Assembly (NCBI RefSeq): GCF_026241165.1
Contig: NZ_JAPFQN010000003.1
Span: 310,001-374,000 of the forward strand
Reading direction: 5' to 3'
DNA: 64,000 nucleotides
Source of the DNA: Mangrovivirga halotolerans
Lineage (GTDB): Bacteria > Bacteroidota > Bacteroidia > Cytophagales > Cyclobacteriaceae
Shown here: piece by piece, positions 35,246 through 43,523 of the stretch
Layout of the letters: every line of letters starts with the position of its first letter
How positions within the stretch are numbered: the first letter of the stretch is position 1
Translations under genes and position numbers: made by a program
The notes under the pieces: generated by a model
The model's database searches: none
Told to the model about the DNA's origin: nothing
Seen by the model: only the letters and a program-made list of their open reading frames with translations

Positions 35246-35446
35246 ATTGATCGGTTTTTGGTTAGTGAATGGGCTAGTGTTAATGTTAATTTAAGGATTA
35301 TTGATCAAATAATAAATGTATAGACTTGATTATTAGTGGGTTTCTATAATGAATGTTAGTTGTATGAATATACCAGCACCTGGTGATTCTTCTGCCTTGC
35401 ATTCTTAATCCGGGATAGAGTGGTGTGAACTTATTAAATTGCTGAA

Positions 35447-36016
35447 ATGCGTAAAGAAATTCAGAACCTGACCAAGCAAGATTGGGACACTTTGTTTCCA
35501 ATAGAGTTGGCTGATCATAACTCCGTATGGAAAGATATATTTGAATCTGAAAAGCAGGATATTGTTAAGCAGGCAGGTGAAAAAATAATTGGAATAGAAC
35601 ATGTTGGCAGCACTTCCATACCAGGAATCAAGGCTAAATCGTATATAGATATTTCAATTGAAATAGCTGAGGAGGATTTGTTTGATCAGGATATAATCGG
35701 GTCTTTAAATAACCTTGGCTACCATTATTTCAGGCAAAGTAGCAAAATAGACTATATGATCTTTGTTAAAGGTTATAACTTAAGTGGTGAAAATGATCAG
35801 GTTTTTCATCTTCACATATGTCCTACGGATCACCCGATGCTTGATCAAATAGCTTTCAGGGATTTTTTGATTGATAATCATGGCAGGGCTAAAGCATATG
35901 AGCAATTAAAAATTGAACTGGCAGAAAAATACAGGAATGACAGATCAGGATATAGAATTGCAAAAGATGACTTCATAAAGGAGACAATGGATATGATACG
36001 GAATGAGAAATCTTAA
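35447..36016 (+). CDS. GrpB-family (nucleotidyltransferase-fold) protein
   Basis: A protein of 189 aa. It has the GrpB/UPF0157 motif EHVGSTSIPGIKAKSYIDISIEI near residues 46-70 (GS and D-x-D like the minimal nucleotidyltransferase catalytic core), then HLHICPTDHPMLDQIAFRDFL, typical of the family. The exact reaction is unknown; some GrpB proteins are fused to dephospho-CoA kinase. First gene of a plus-strand island that differs in direction from its surroundings. Confidence 0.88.
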   Translation: MRKEIQNLTKQDWDTLFPIELADHNSVWKDIFESEKQDIVKQAGEKIIGIEHVGSTSIPGIKAKSYIDISIEIAEEDLFDQDIIGSLNNLGYHYFRQSSKIDYMIFVKGYNLSGENDQVFHLHICPTDHPMLDQIAFRDFLIDNHGRAKAYEQLKIELAEKYRNDRSGYRIAKDDFIKETMDMIRNEKS

Positions 36017-36174
36017 ATTAAATTACAAAATTTAGTCTGCTGTTTATATCTTCCTCTTTAATATAGCTTGAACTAATATCCTACTTATTTCTTTTAATAA
36101 AGTATTTGATTTTGACGTGATAAAAGCTATTTTTCATAAATATCAACAATCTATTTCACCAAATATCAATTCTT

Positions 36175-36687
36175 ATGAAACCAGGGATTTTAATTTTACT
36201 ATTTTCTATACTATTTATAGTTAGCTCGCATGGCCAATCATTCGAAACGGATTCTGTTTCTAAATCCGAAATTTCAAAACTTAACTTTATGACCGGTAAG
36301 TGGGAAGGTAAGGGCTGGATGATAGGCCCTGACAGAAAAAAAACTGAGTTTGAGCAGACTGAAAATATTCAATTTAAACTTGATAGTACTACTGTTCTAA
36401 TTGAAGGAGTAGGAAAAAATAATGGATTGATTGTCCATAATGCGATGGCGATAGTCTCTTATGATAAAGATTTAGGTGCGTACACCTTTCAATCTTATTT
36501 ACAAAATGGAAGAAAAGGAGAATTTAAAGGGGAGTTAATCGATGGGAAGTTTTACTGGTATCCTAACGAAAATATGCGATATATTATTGAGCTCAACGAG
36601 AATGACCAGTGGTACGAGGTAGGTGAATACAAAAGGGAAAATGACTGGTTTCAATTTTTTGAGATGACCTTGAACAAAGTGGAATGA
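36175..36687 (+). CDS. exported DUF1579-like protein
   Basis: A protein of 170 aa with a Sec signal peptide (to about residue 21, SSHGQ). The mature protein begins ISKLNFMTGKWEGKGWMIGPDRKKTEFEQTE, the DUF1579/THAP4-like beta-barrel opening, followed by IEGVGKN and a run of strands ending WYEVGEYKRE. These barrels bind small hydrophobic molecules or haem in some relatives; no ligand is evident here. Role unknown. Confidence 0.72.
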   Translation: MKPGILILLFSILFIVSSHGQSFETDSVSKSEISKLNFMTGKWEGKGWMIGPDRKKTEFEQTENIQFKLDSTTVLIEGVGKNNGLIVHNAMAIVSYDKDLGAYTFQSYLQNGRKGEFKGELIDGKFYWYPNENMRYIIELNENDQWYEVGEYKRENDWFQFFEMTLNKVE

Positions 36688-36764
36688 TTTAAACCAATTA
36701 TATTTTTTTATTCCAGATAAATTCTAATTATAATATTATTTTAAAATGAATTTAAACGAATAAA

Positions 36765-37115
36765 ATGGATAACTCGAGAGTCTATAAAATGTCATTTGCC
36801 AGTGTATACCCTCATTATATCAACAAGGCAGAGCGAAAAGGACATACCAAAGAAGAAGTAGATACAATTATTGAATGGTTAACAGGATATGATCAGCAAT
36901 CATTACAAAAGCAGATTGATGAGAAAGTGGATTTTGAGACTTTTTTTGATGAGGCACCACAAATCAATCCGAATGTCACAAAAATAAAGGGAGTTATTTG
37001 TGGCTATAGAGTAGAAGAAATTGAGGAGGATTTAATGAGGAAAATCCGATACCTGGATAAGCTGATTGATGAGCTTGCCAGAGGGAAAAAGATGGAGAGC
37101 ATTCTTAGGAAATAG
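36765..37115 (+). CDS. DUF2200-family protein
   Basis: A protein of 116 aa that opens [38 protein letters not shown], the DUF2200 signature, then [14 protein letters not shown] and the helix [25 protein letters not shown]. Full family length, soluble and cytoplasmic. The family is conserved in many phyla but has no known function. It sits 78 nt after the DUF1579-like gene, on the same strand. Confidence 0.9.
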   Translation: MDNSRVYKMSFASVYPHYINKAERKGHTKEEVDTIIEWLTGYDQQSLQKQIDEKVDFETFFDEAPQINPNVTKIKGVICGYRVEEIEEDLMRKIRYLDKLIDELARGKKMESILRK

Positions 37116-37206
37116 AATTTTTATCTATTTATTTTGGCTGCTAATTTTTACTGAATAAAATTTAAGAGCTATAATGTAAATTTAAACTTCACCTTCTTTA
37201 TCAACT

Positions 37207-37623
37207 ATGTCTCCTGAATTAATTATAACCATCATGTCCGGTGCATTGATTATTTTTGGTATTGTACTCTGGAAGGAGAACGATTATCTTATTTTACATG
37301 GCAGGAAAACTAAAGCCATTATTTTTAAAAACAATTATGAATATTCCAGATCGGGAGGAATATACTACCCTGTGGTGCGGTTTACCACAAAAAATGAAGA
37401 GTGGATCACTCAGCAGCTCAATACAGGCTTTAAACCTGCGCTGAAAGAAGGATCCAATATCGAGGTAATCTACGATCCCGAAGACCCAACAAATGTAAAG
37501 ATCAATAATGCTTTTTTAATGGAAATACTTCCTAAGATTTTTCTGGCAGCAGGGATTGTAGGATTTGTATTGGGTATTTTAGATTATCTGGAAGTTCTGG
37601 AAATTTTTAACTTCAATCAGTAA
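37207..37623 (+). CDS. DUF3592-family membrane protein
   Basis: A protein of 138 aa with one membrane helix near the N-terminus (about 4-21) and one near 98-118. The middle is the DUF3592 extracytoplasmic domain with KTKAIIFKNNYEYSRSGGIYYPVVRF, NTGFKPALKEGSNIEVIYDPEDP. The function is unknown; in several Bacteroidota it accompanies other small membrane proteins. It lies 28 nt before the DUF1963 gene and probably shares its transcript. Confidence 0.82.
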   Translation: MSPELIITIMSGALIIFGIVLWKENDYLILHGRKTKAIIFKNNYEYSRSGGIYYPVVRFTTKNEEWITQQLNTGFKPALKEGSNIEVIYDPEDPTNVKINNAFLMEILPKIFLAAGIVGFVLGILDYLEVLEIFNFNQ

Positions 37624-37650
37624 GCCCTGGAAAGGATTAATATTTTTTAA

Positions 37651-38346
37651 ATGAATGTAGAAGAAATACGAAAGCAGATAGCTAAACCTGCAACTAAATT
37701 TTTAACCGGGGGATTCAGACCTCAAAATTCTCTAGAAGAAAGCTGGATTGGCAAGGTGTTTACCTATCAGGAGGAGGAAGGAATTCCTGTTGATCAAAAT
37801 GGAAATTTAATGATCCCGCTGGCTCAGCTAAGTTTAGCCGAATTACCCTATGTGCCTCCAATTATAGAAAGTACAAAGTTATTAACTGTATTTATTTCGG
37901 AAGATTTCCCTGAAGAGTTTGAGCCAATGGGTAATAATTGGCTTATCAGAGAATATCAGGATTTGAATGGAATCCAGTTAAAAGGTCTAGTTAATGAAAA
38001 CACACTAGTAAAACCATTTCCTTTAAAACCTGAATTTGTAGAAGATGATTATCCGTTATGGGATGGTGGAGGTTTATCTTCAGAGATGGAGGATGAAGTA
38101 TTAGAATTAGAGAATCTTGGAGTCATTGAAAGTTATTATGATATAATTAATCATTCATATGAACACAAAATTGGCGGCTACCCTTCTTTTTGTCAGTCCG
38201 GAGTTGATTTTGGTGATCACTTTGAGTTCGTATTTCAAATATCTTCCGATCAGAAAGCAAATTTTAATGTTGTCGATAACGGAAGCTTAATGTTTTCTAA
38301 AAATCAAATAACCGGTGAATGGAATATTTATTATGACTTCTATTAA
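37651..38346 (+). CDS. DUF1963 (YwqG-like) protein
   Basis: A protein of 231 aa. The N-terminal ATKFLTGGFRPQNSLEESWIG and the C-terminal HKIGGYPSFCQSG..DFGDHFEFVFQI match the DUF1963/YwqG family, which has an internal duplication and occurs in many bacteria as a small cytoplasmic protein. No function is proven. Members often lie near toxin or immunity genes; here the neighbour 160 nt downstream encodes DUF4253, another such family. Inference only. Confidence 0.8.
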   Translation: MNVEEIRKQIAKPATKFLTGGFRPQNSLEESWIGKVFTYQEEEGIPVDQNGNLMIPLAQLSLAELPYVPPIIESTKLLTVFISEDFPEEFEPMGNNWLIREYQDLNGIQLKGLVNENTLVKPFPLKPEFVEDDYPLWDGGGLSSEMEDEVLELENLGVIESYYDIINHSYEHKIGGYPSFCQSGVDFGDHFEFVFQISSDQKANFNVVDNGSLMFSKNQITGEWNIYYDFY

Positions 38347-38355
38347 AAGTAACCT

Positions 38356-38457
38356 ATGAAGAATCTCATAATCTTAGCAATAGTTTTTTAAGTTTCCTGG
38401 AGATTGGGATAATATAAAGGATGGGTTTATAGATGTAGCAAAAATCAGAAACTGATT
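38356..38457 (+). pseudogene. remnant of a small gene broken in a T run
   Basis: From the ATG at 38356 the frame reads MKNLIILAIVF and stops at TAA (38389-38391) inside a run of six T. If one T is removed, the frame continues KFPGDWDNIKDGFIDVAKIRN and then meets TGA. Another 12 codons in that frame (FLKILEETQIVN) follow the TGA. Codon use in the restored frame looks coding. It is probably a decayed gene or an assembly error at the homopolymer. Confidence 0.35.
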
Positions 38458-38506
38458 TCTGAAAATTTTAGAAGAAACTCAAATAGTAAATTAGAGCATA
38501 AATATT

Positions 38507-39202
38507 ATGAAGTTAAATAAAAAAATATTTTCACCAATCTGGATAATAGTATCCTTCGTTTTGGTGAATGCGTGTATTAATAAGAAGGGATTTTCAGAAT
38601 CTGAAAAATCTATGCTCACTAACCATGGCTATGATCCGGAATTGATCAGTGAGGTTCGTGAGTTTTCAGACAGCGAAATCACTGAAAAAAGAAGTGCTGA
38701 AGAATATTGGGCATTCAAAGATTCTACAAATTATGTGAGGTTTAATGAAAAAGATCTTGTCGGTTTAAAATTCAACGAATCAAGTGAGAACGCAACAACG
38801 ATTGTAAATAGTTTGCAAAACAAGTTCAATCAAAATGGATATTTTATTTATGTATCTGAATCCAATTTTGGATACTCACCTGATGAGATAACAATTTTAA
38901 AGACTAAAGACAAGTTTGATATTTTACGATTTGAAGGAACCAGTGGAATCAATTATGATATTTTCGTTGAGGATATAATTGAAAAATTATCTGCCTGGGA
39001 TAAGCAATATGGAATAAAAATCTTTGGAGCGGGATTTGACTTTATAGAAGGGGAGTATCAAAAGATTCCGGGTGATGTTAAGGAACATGCTCAAGAAGTA
39101 TATGAATTTTGTCCGGATATTGTAGATCAGGGTACAGGTTCTGTTGAAGAATTGGAAAAGGAAATGGAGAATTCAAAGTATTTGTTTTTGTGGTGGGATT
39201 AA
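38507..39202 (+). CDS. DUF4253-domain lipoprotein
   Basis: A protein of 231 aa with a lipoprotein signal peptide (Cys at 23 in VNAC, then INKKG). The C-terminal half has the DUF4253 pattern: FDILRFEGTSGINYDIFVEDIIEKL, then WDKQYGIKIFGAGFDF and the end motif VYEFCPDIVDQGTGSVEELEKE..KYLFLWWD. In other bacteria DUF4253 proteins are usually cytoplasmic and stand near immunity genes; here the lipid anchor is unusual. Function unknown. Confidence 0.8.
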   Translation: MKLNKKIFSPIWIIVSFVLVNACINKKGFSESEKSMLTNHGYDPELISEVREFSDSEITEKRSAEEYWAFKDSTNYVRFNEKDLVGLKFNESSENATTIVNSLQNKFNQNGYFIYVSESNFGYSPDEITILKTKDKFDILRFEGTSGINYDIFVEDIIEKLSAWDKQYGIKIFGAGFDFIEGEYQKIPGDVKEHAQEVYEFCPDIVDQGTGSVEELEKEMENSKYLFLWWD

Positions 39203-39261
39203 ATGAGAAATGAGGGCTTATAATTAGACTTTTACACACACAATTAATACCAGTTATAAAA

Positions 39262-39512
39262 ATGGGAGACTTTCTGTTATTTGAAATAGGTGAATATATA
39301 TTTAATTTTATTGGAGCATGTTTAAGATGGCTTTTTGGGTCTATTTGGAGATTTATAAGGAGTAAACCCAGATTCACCTTTAAAGAATATTTAAAAGGAC
39401 CAAAAAAACTTCGAAACATTATGAAGAGTTTCCTCATGGCACAACTAATACATCGGTAGGATTTATTTGTTTTTTTATTTTAATATGTATTCTGGGAAAA
39501 CTAAATATTTGA
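39262..39512 (+). pseudogene. small membrane protein gene frameshifted in an A run
   Basis: From the ATG at 39262 the frame gives 65 codons (MGDFLLFEIGEYIFNFIGAC...) and stops at 39459. The second half does not look like protein. Adding one A to the run of seven at 39402-39408 restores KTSKHYEEFPHGTTNTSVG and then a hydrophobic helix (FICFFILICILGKL) up to a TGA at 39510-39512, giving about 83 aa with two membrane segments. I recall related small Bacteroidota proteins with this end. Likely a single-base deletion or an assembly error. Confidence 0.55.
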
Positions 39513-39533
39513 TATTTTAATTGACTTGTTATT

Positions 39534-39905
39534 TTAGAATCCAAACATCCCTGGTTTTCTCAAAAAGGTCCCGATAAAAAACAAGGTGGTTACCATCAGT
39601 CCTGGTAAAGGGAAATTTCCCATAGAAAGCTCTCCCACAATAATGCCCCCACAAAAACAACATACCAGAAAGAAGCCGATGTTTGAAAAGCGGGGCACCC
39701 AATAAGCGATTACCACAAGTATTTCGATCACTCCAATAACTTCCATGTATTGTAACAGGTTGATCGATTCTAAACTCCCGGCCAACTGCTCAGCACCTCC
39801 AAGTTTCATAATGCCACTAAAGAATAACACCAGGCTGGGTAGTATAGAAATTATTAGTCCGGACAGTCTTCTGATCTTGCTAAGGTGTGGTTCAAATAAT
39901 GGCAT
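39534..39905 (-). CDS. DoxX-family membrane protein
   Basis: A protein of 123 aa with four membrane helices (about 13-32, 48-66, 72-90, 97-114). The DoxX/DoxD-like marks are LPSLVLFFSGIMKLGG, MEVIGVIEILVVIAYW and a short C-terminal tail. The family is a terminal-oxidase-subunit relative of broad and poorly known function. It is 39 nt downstream of the ZIP-like gene on the same strand, so it may be cotranscribed with it. Confidence 0.78.
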   Translation of the reverse strand: MPLFEPHLSKIRRLSGLIISILPSLVLFFSGIMKLGGAEQLAGSLESINLLQYMEVIGVIEILVVIAYWVPRFSNIGFFLVCCFCGGIIVGELSMGNFPLPGLMVTTLFFIGTFLRKPGMFGF

Positions 39906-39944
39906 ATTTATTTTTATTAATTTAATCTTTGTACAACAATTTAA

Positions 39945-40652
39945 TCAAATAATTTTTTCTCCAATAATACCAACTAAAAATCCAAGGCAAGCCCCGAGAG
40001 CGGACCAATGAGAATTTTTAAGTTTGCTTTCAGGAATTATATCCTGAGTCAGAAGGTATAAAATCCCTCCACTTGCAAAGGTCATGAGATAGGCAGTCAG
40101 CTCAGGATTACCTTTAAGAAAGTAATGTCCTGCTAATGCGCTAGGGATACCGAAGAAACTAATAATACTAAAGATAATTATAGTCCTCTTCACAGAAAAG
40201 CCACTCAATACAAGATCGCGGAAGGAATTAAAGCCTTCAGGTAAATTTTGTAACGCAATAATTACAGCAAGTAGTTTGGCTGTTTCAGTCTCGGATGCAA
40301 ATACAGCTCCTAGTATGATTGATTCGGGAATAAAATCTGCAAGCATTGCTAATAGCATAGCTACCTGTCCTCCTTTAGATTGCAGGGATTTATCAATGAA
40401 TAAAAATATAATTGACCCACCAATAAAAGTTATCAGATAAGGGATGATGGTCAATACTTTCATTCCTTCAGGCACAAGTACTAATGATAGTGCAGCCAAA
40501 ATAATCCCGGCTCCGAAAGCCATCATAAAATGTGTGACACTATATTTAACAGGAGTTTCTCTGACATGGTGTTCAAATGTATTGGCTAAAAGACCTCCTA
40601 TTAATACTGTAATCCCTGCACCTGTAGCAAATAATATCAAACTGGTATTCAT
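39945..40652 (-). CDS. ZIP-like divalent-metal transporter with an altered metal site
   Basis: A protein of 235 aa with eight membrane helices. The two ZIP core motifs appear as LADFIPESIILGAVF and ALQNLPEGFNSF, the equivalents of HNxPEG in helices 4 and 5. In both, the metal-binding His is replaced (by Asp or Gln). The fold and the Pro-Glu pairs are kept, so it probably still moves a divalent cation, but the specificity cannot be read. It precedes the DoxX gene. Confidence 0.7.
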   Translation of the reverse strand: MNTSLILFATGAGITVLIGGLLANTFEHHVRETPVKYSVTHFMMAFGAGIILAALSLVLVPEGMKVLTIIPYLITFIGGSIIFLFIDKSLQSKGGQVAMLLAMLADFIPESIILGAVFASETETAKLLAVIIALQNLPEGFNSFRDLVLSGFSVKRTIIIFSIISFFGIPSALAGHYFLKGNPELTAYLMTFASGGILYLLTQDIIPESKLKNSHWSALGACLGFLVGIIGEKII

Positions 40653-40795
40653 TTTTTAATGATTATATGACGGTTTTATGCCTCTTTGGACTATTTAATC
40701 CATTGATTTTCATGTGTGGTCTCTTGTGAAATGATTAATTTATAAACTAATGATCAATTTTTCTATTCTATAACCATAGCATAGTTTAATACTGC

Positions 40796-41794
40796 ATGCC
40801 AAAAAAAATTATTCAACATACCAATGAGGAGGATTTTGATATCGTTCGGGTAAAACATTCGTCCGGATTCAAGTATGAATTTTCTGATGGTCAAAAGATC
40901 GATAATAAGACCTTAATAGAAGAGATTAATGCGTTGGTTATCCCTCCCAACTGGAAGGATGTAATGATTTGTTCTGATGAGTGTAAACATATTCGTGCTA
41001 TTGGATACGATGATAAAGGCAGAAAGCAATATATCTACCATGAGAAGTGGATGGAAAAGCAAAACCGCGAAAAATTCAAGAAAATGGCTGAATTTGGAAG
41101 TTGCCTGCCGGAAATAAGAAAAAAGGCCCACAAAGATGCCTCGCTCAAAAAATGGAGCAAGCCAAAGGTAGTGGGAGTTGTGATACTGACTTTAGACGAA
41201 ACATATGTCAGGATAGGAAATGTTAGTTACCAGAATGAAAATGAAACCTATGGCCTCACCACTTTAAGACGGAAGCACCTGGAGTTTAAAAAAGGTGAGA
41301 TCTTATTTAGCTACAAAGGAAAAAGAAACAAATATCGAAAAGTCAGGATTGATAATAATCAACTGGTAAATCTAATTAGGAAATGTTCTGATTTGCCAGG
41401 GTACGAATTATTCCGATACGAATCAGATAAAGGGTACCGCCAAGTGACTTCTAATGATGTAAATGAATATTTAAGAAATATATCCGGACATGACTTTACA
41501 GCCAAAGACTTCAGAACATGGGGAGGTTCAACCCTGGCAATTGAAAAACTACCTGAGGCTATCGAATTGGTGAATGAAAATAAACGATTGAAATTAAGTA
41601 CTACCCTGGTGAAACTGGTAGCAAAAGAATTGGGAAATACAGTCTCTATTTGCAGAGATTATTATATTCATCCAAAAATTCTCGAACTCATTGAATCAGG
41701 TAAAGCGGATGATTTGCAATACCAAAACCATAGAAAAGGTAAGTACAGCTTATCTGCTTCGGAAAAAAAGCTTCTTGAAGTAATTAACTCTTGA
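40796..41794 (+). CDS. DNA topoisomerase IB (poxvirus-type)
   Basis: A protein of 332 aa, the length of the bacterial type IB enzymes that relax supercoils through a 3'-phosphotyrosyl bond. N-terminal clamp: VIPPNWKDVMIC and YDDKGRKQYIYHEKW. Catalytic residues seen: Arg in LTTLRRKH (158-159), Lys in SYKGK (174), Arg240 in KDFRTWGGS, and the nucleophile Tyr290 in CRDYYIHP. No signal peptide. The gene is convergent with the S41 peptidase gene, with 12 nt between their stops. Confidence 0.93.
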   Translation: MPKKIIQHTNEEDFDIVRVKHSSGFKYEFSDGQKIDNKTLIEEINALVIPPNWKDVMICSDECKHIRAIGYDDKGRKQYIYHEKWMEKQNREKFKKMAEFGSCLPEIRKKAHKDASLKKWSKPKVVGVVILTLDETYVRIGNVSYQNENETYGLTTLRRKHLEFKKGEILFSYKGKRNKYRKVRIDNNQLVNLIRKCSDLPGYELFRYESDKGYRQVTSNDVNEYLRNISGHDFTAKDFRTWGGSTLAIEKLPEAIELVNENKRLKLSTTLVKLVAKELGNTVSICRDYYIHPKILELIESGKADDLQYQNHRKGKYSLSASEKKLLEVINS

Positions 41795-41806
41795 GTGTTT
41801 TTCTAA

Positions 41807-43240
41807 CTAGTGGAATATCCCCACATTTATCCGGTTATTTGTTAACAGAGTTTCAACCGCATTTAAAGTTTTTTGCTTGTCTTTTTCAGGTGCTTTGAGT
41901 AAAGAGCTAAAAAACTCTTGCCTGTCTTCAGGATAGTTTAATTCAATGTCAACAGGTATTCCTTTGTTTTCATAACAATTACCATACAGGTCAAAATATT
42001 CTTCGTTAGAAATCGTGAAATACCATCCATTGGGTAGTTTTTTTTCCAGGGCATCTGAAATAGCACCCTGAGTATTTGATCCAATTCTAATGATGTTTTC
42101 CATTGATAAAGATGCAAGAGCAAGAAAATCTGTAGCACTGGCTGACTGCTGGGATGTTAGCATGATCACAGGATTTGTATAGGGTGAAATCCTTTTATCA
42201 AGAAAGATAGGGAGCTCATCCGTAAAGGTATTGCCTATTCGGGCTCGCTTACTTGCGATTTTTTTCTTTTCCTTGTTGAAAAATCGTAAAATTTCCAGGC
42301 TTACATCATCATGACCTCCACCATTAAAGCGAACATCAAGGATGATACATTTAGTGTTTTTAAGATCAATCATCACATCATTCATTATTTGCCTTATGCC
42401 GTTTACTTCCATTTGCAGAATTTCATTTTCTGAAATCGATTCCATTTCGTCAACATAGGCTGAAATATACCCTGAACTTTGTATTATACTATCAGGTATA
42501 TGAAGATTACCGTGAAGCCACATTGCATTGATTTGAATATAACCAATATTATCAGCCATAAATCCCCATCTGACAACGTTTGAATCATGAGTAAGATCTT
42601 TTATCATATACTTTTCAGCAATTACTTTGGCAACTGCAAAATCACCTATTTCTTCCTCCGTATCATCATGTGAATCTATTTGGTTCAGTACCTCATCAGA
42701 TGGTTGAATATATCCGTGGTTATCTTTTAAGGTATCAAGTAATTCGTCAAAAAGTAAATAGAGCTCTTCTTCTGTTGTGTTATAAGCTATTTTTTCTTCG
42801 AATACCGGATAAATAAATTCCCAGTCAATATTATTCAAGTCAAAATAGGCATAGTTTTCTTTGATAGTCTGAGCAAATACCTCAAAGTTTCTTTTTGGAT
42901 CAGTGGAATCCTTCTCATTTTCTAAACATATATAAGGGGTATGGTCAATTTTCTTAAAAGAATAAATATCAAATCCTACTTCATAATAAAGGGTGTCATT
43001 TTTTATTTTGATAACATCCTGTATATCTGAAAGTGTTCCTGATTTAACAGGAATACAAGAGATTTTTGTCAGGTCGTATAGCTTATATTCAACTGAATCA
43101 ATTTCTATTATACGTCCATACCCGATTGATTTCCATGTGCTATATTTTAAATCGTTCAGGTAATTATTTTTAGTTTCACAACCAGATAAAATGATCAGGA
43201 TTACTAATGGTATTCGCATCAGGATTAGATAAAACTTCAT
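41807..43240 (-). CDS. S41-family peptidase, lipoprotein
   Basis: A protein of 477 aa with a lipoprotein signal peptide (lipobox LSGC, Cys21). A helical N-terminal part (about 95-185, EELYLLFDELLDTLKDNHGY) leads to the S41 catalytic domain. The nucleophile is Ser in SQQSASATDFLALA, and CIILDVRFNGGGHDDVS is the usual Asp-rich strand. The later segment NTQGAISDALEKKLPNG lacks a clear catalytic Lys of the Tsp type, which fits the IRBP/tricorn-like branch. It acts in the periplasm or at the outer membrane. Substrate unknown. Confidence 0.85.
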   Translation of the reverse strand: MKFYLILMRIPLVILIILSGCETKNNYLNDLKYSTWKSIGYGRIIEIDSVEYKLYDLTKISCIPVKSGTLSDIQDVIKIKNDTLYYEVGFDIYSFKKIDHTPYICLENEKDSTDPKRNFEVFAQTIKENYAYFDLNNIDWEFIYPVFEEKIAYNTTEEELYLLFDELLDTLKDNHGYIQPSDEVLNQIDSHDDTEEEIGDFAVAKVIAEKYMIKDLTHDSNVVRWGFMADNIGYIQINAMWLHGNLHIPDSIIQSSGYISAYVDEMESISENEILQMEVNGIRQIMNDVMIDLKNTKCIILDVRFNGGGHDDVSLEILRFFNKEKKKIASKRARIGNTFTDELPIFLDKRISPYTNPVIMLTSQQSASATDFLALASLSMENIIRIGSNTQGAISDALEKKLPNGWYFTISNEEYFDLYGNCYENKGIPVDIELNYPEDRQEFFSSLLKAPEKDKQKTLNAVETLLTNNRINVGIFH

Positions 43241-43523
43241 ATTAAATTAGTTGTATTTCATGTATAATAGATTCCGATTTGCTTCAAAGAGTTGTTTGAA
43301 CACAGATCTTTTTATAGCAATACTTATATGATAAATACTATTTTGTTATAAATAGCCTGAATATATGGGATTTTATTCAACAGCCAATTGCAAAATTAAG
43401 GGGCTAAATATTGTTTTTTGACCTTTAAAAGCTTTGTTCGGGTTACATCGTTTAAGTTAAACGAATTTAATTATGTTAAGTTTAAATTGTAATAAATTAA
43501 GTTTTCTAACTGATGAAAGTTAG
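43241..43523. other. intergenic region with a palindrome
   Basis: 283 nt without a gene. CGTTTAAGTTAAACG (43449-43463) is a perfect palindrome with 7-bp arms around one base. It lies about 210 nt upstream of the S41 start and close to the end of the FAD/NAD(P) gene. GTTAAGTTTAAA follows it 12 nt later. It may be an operator for the S41 gene. Otherwise AT-rich. Confidence 0.4.

Noticed and set aside
36765-37115. DUF2200 gene as a toxin or antitoxin
   Set aside because: The family is broadly conserved and lacks a pair partner here; there is nothing to support the idea.
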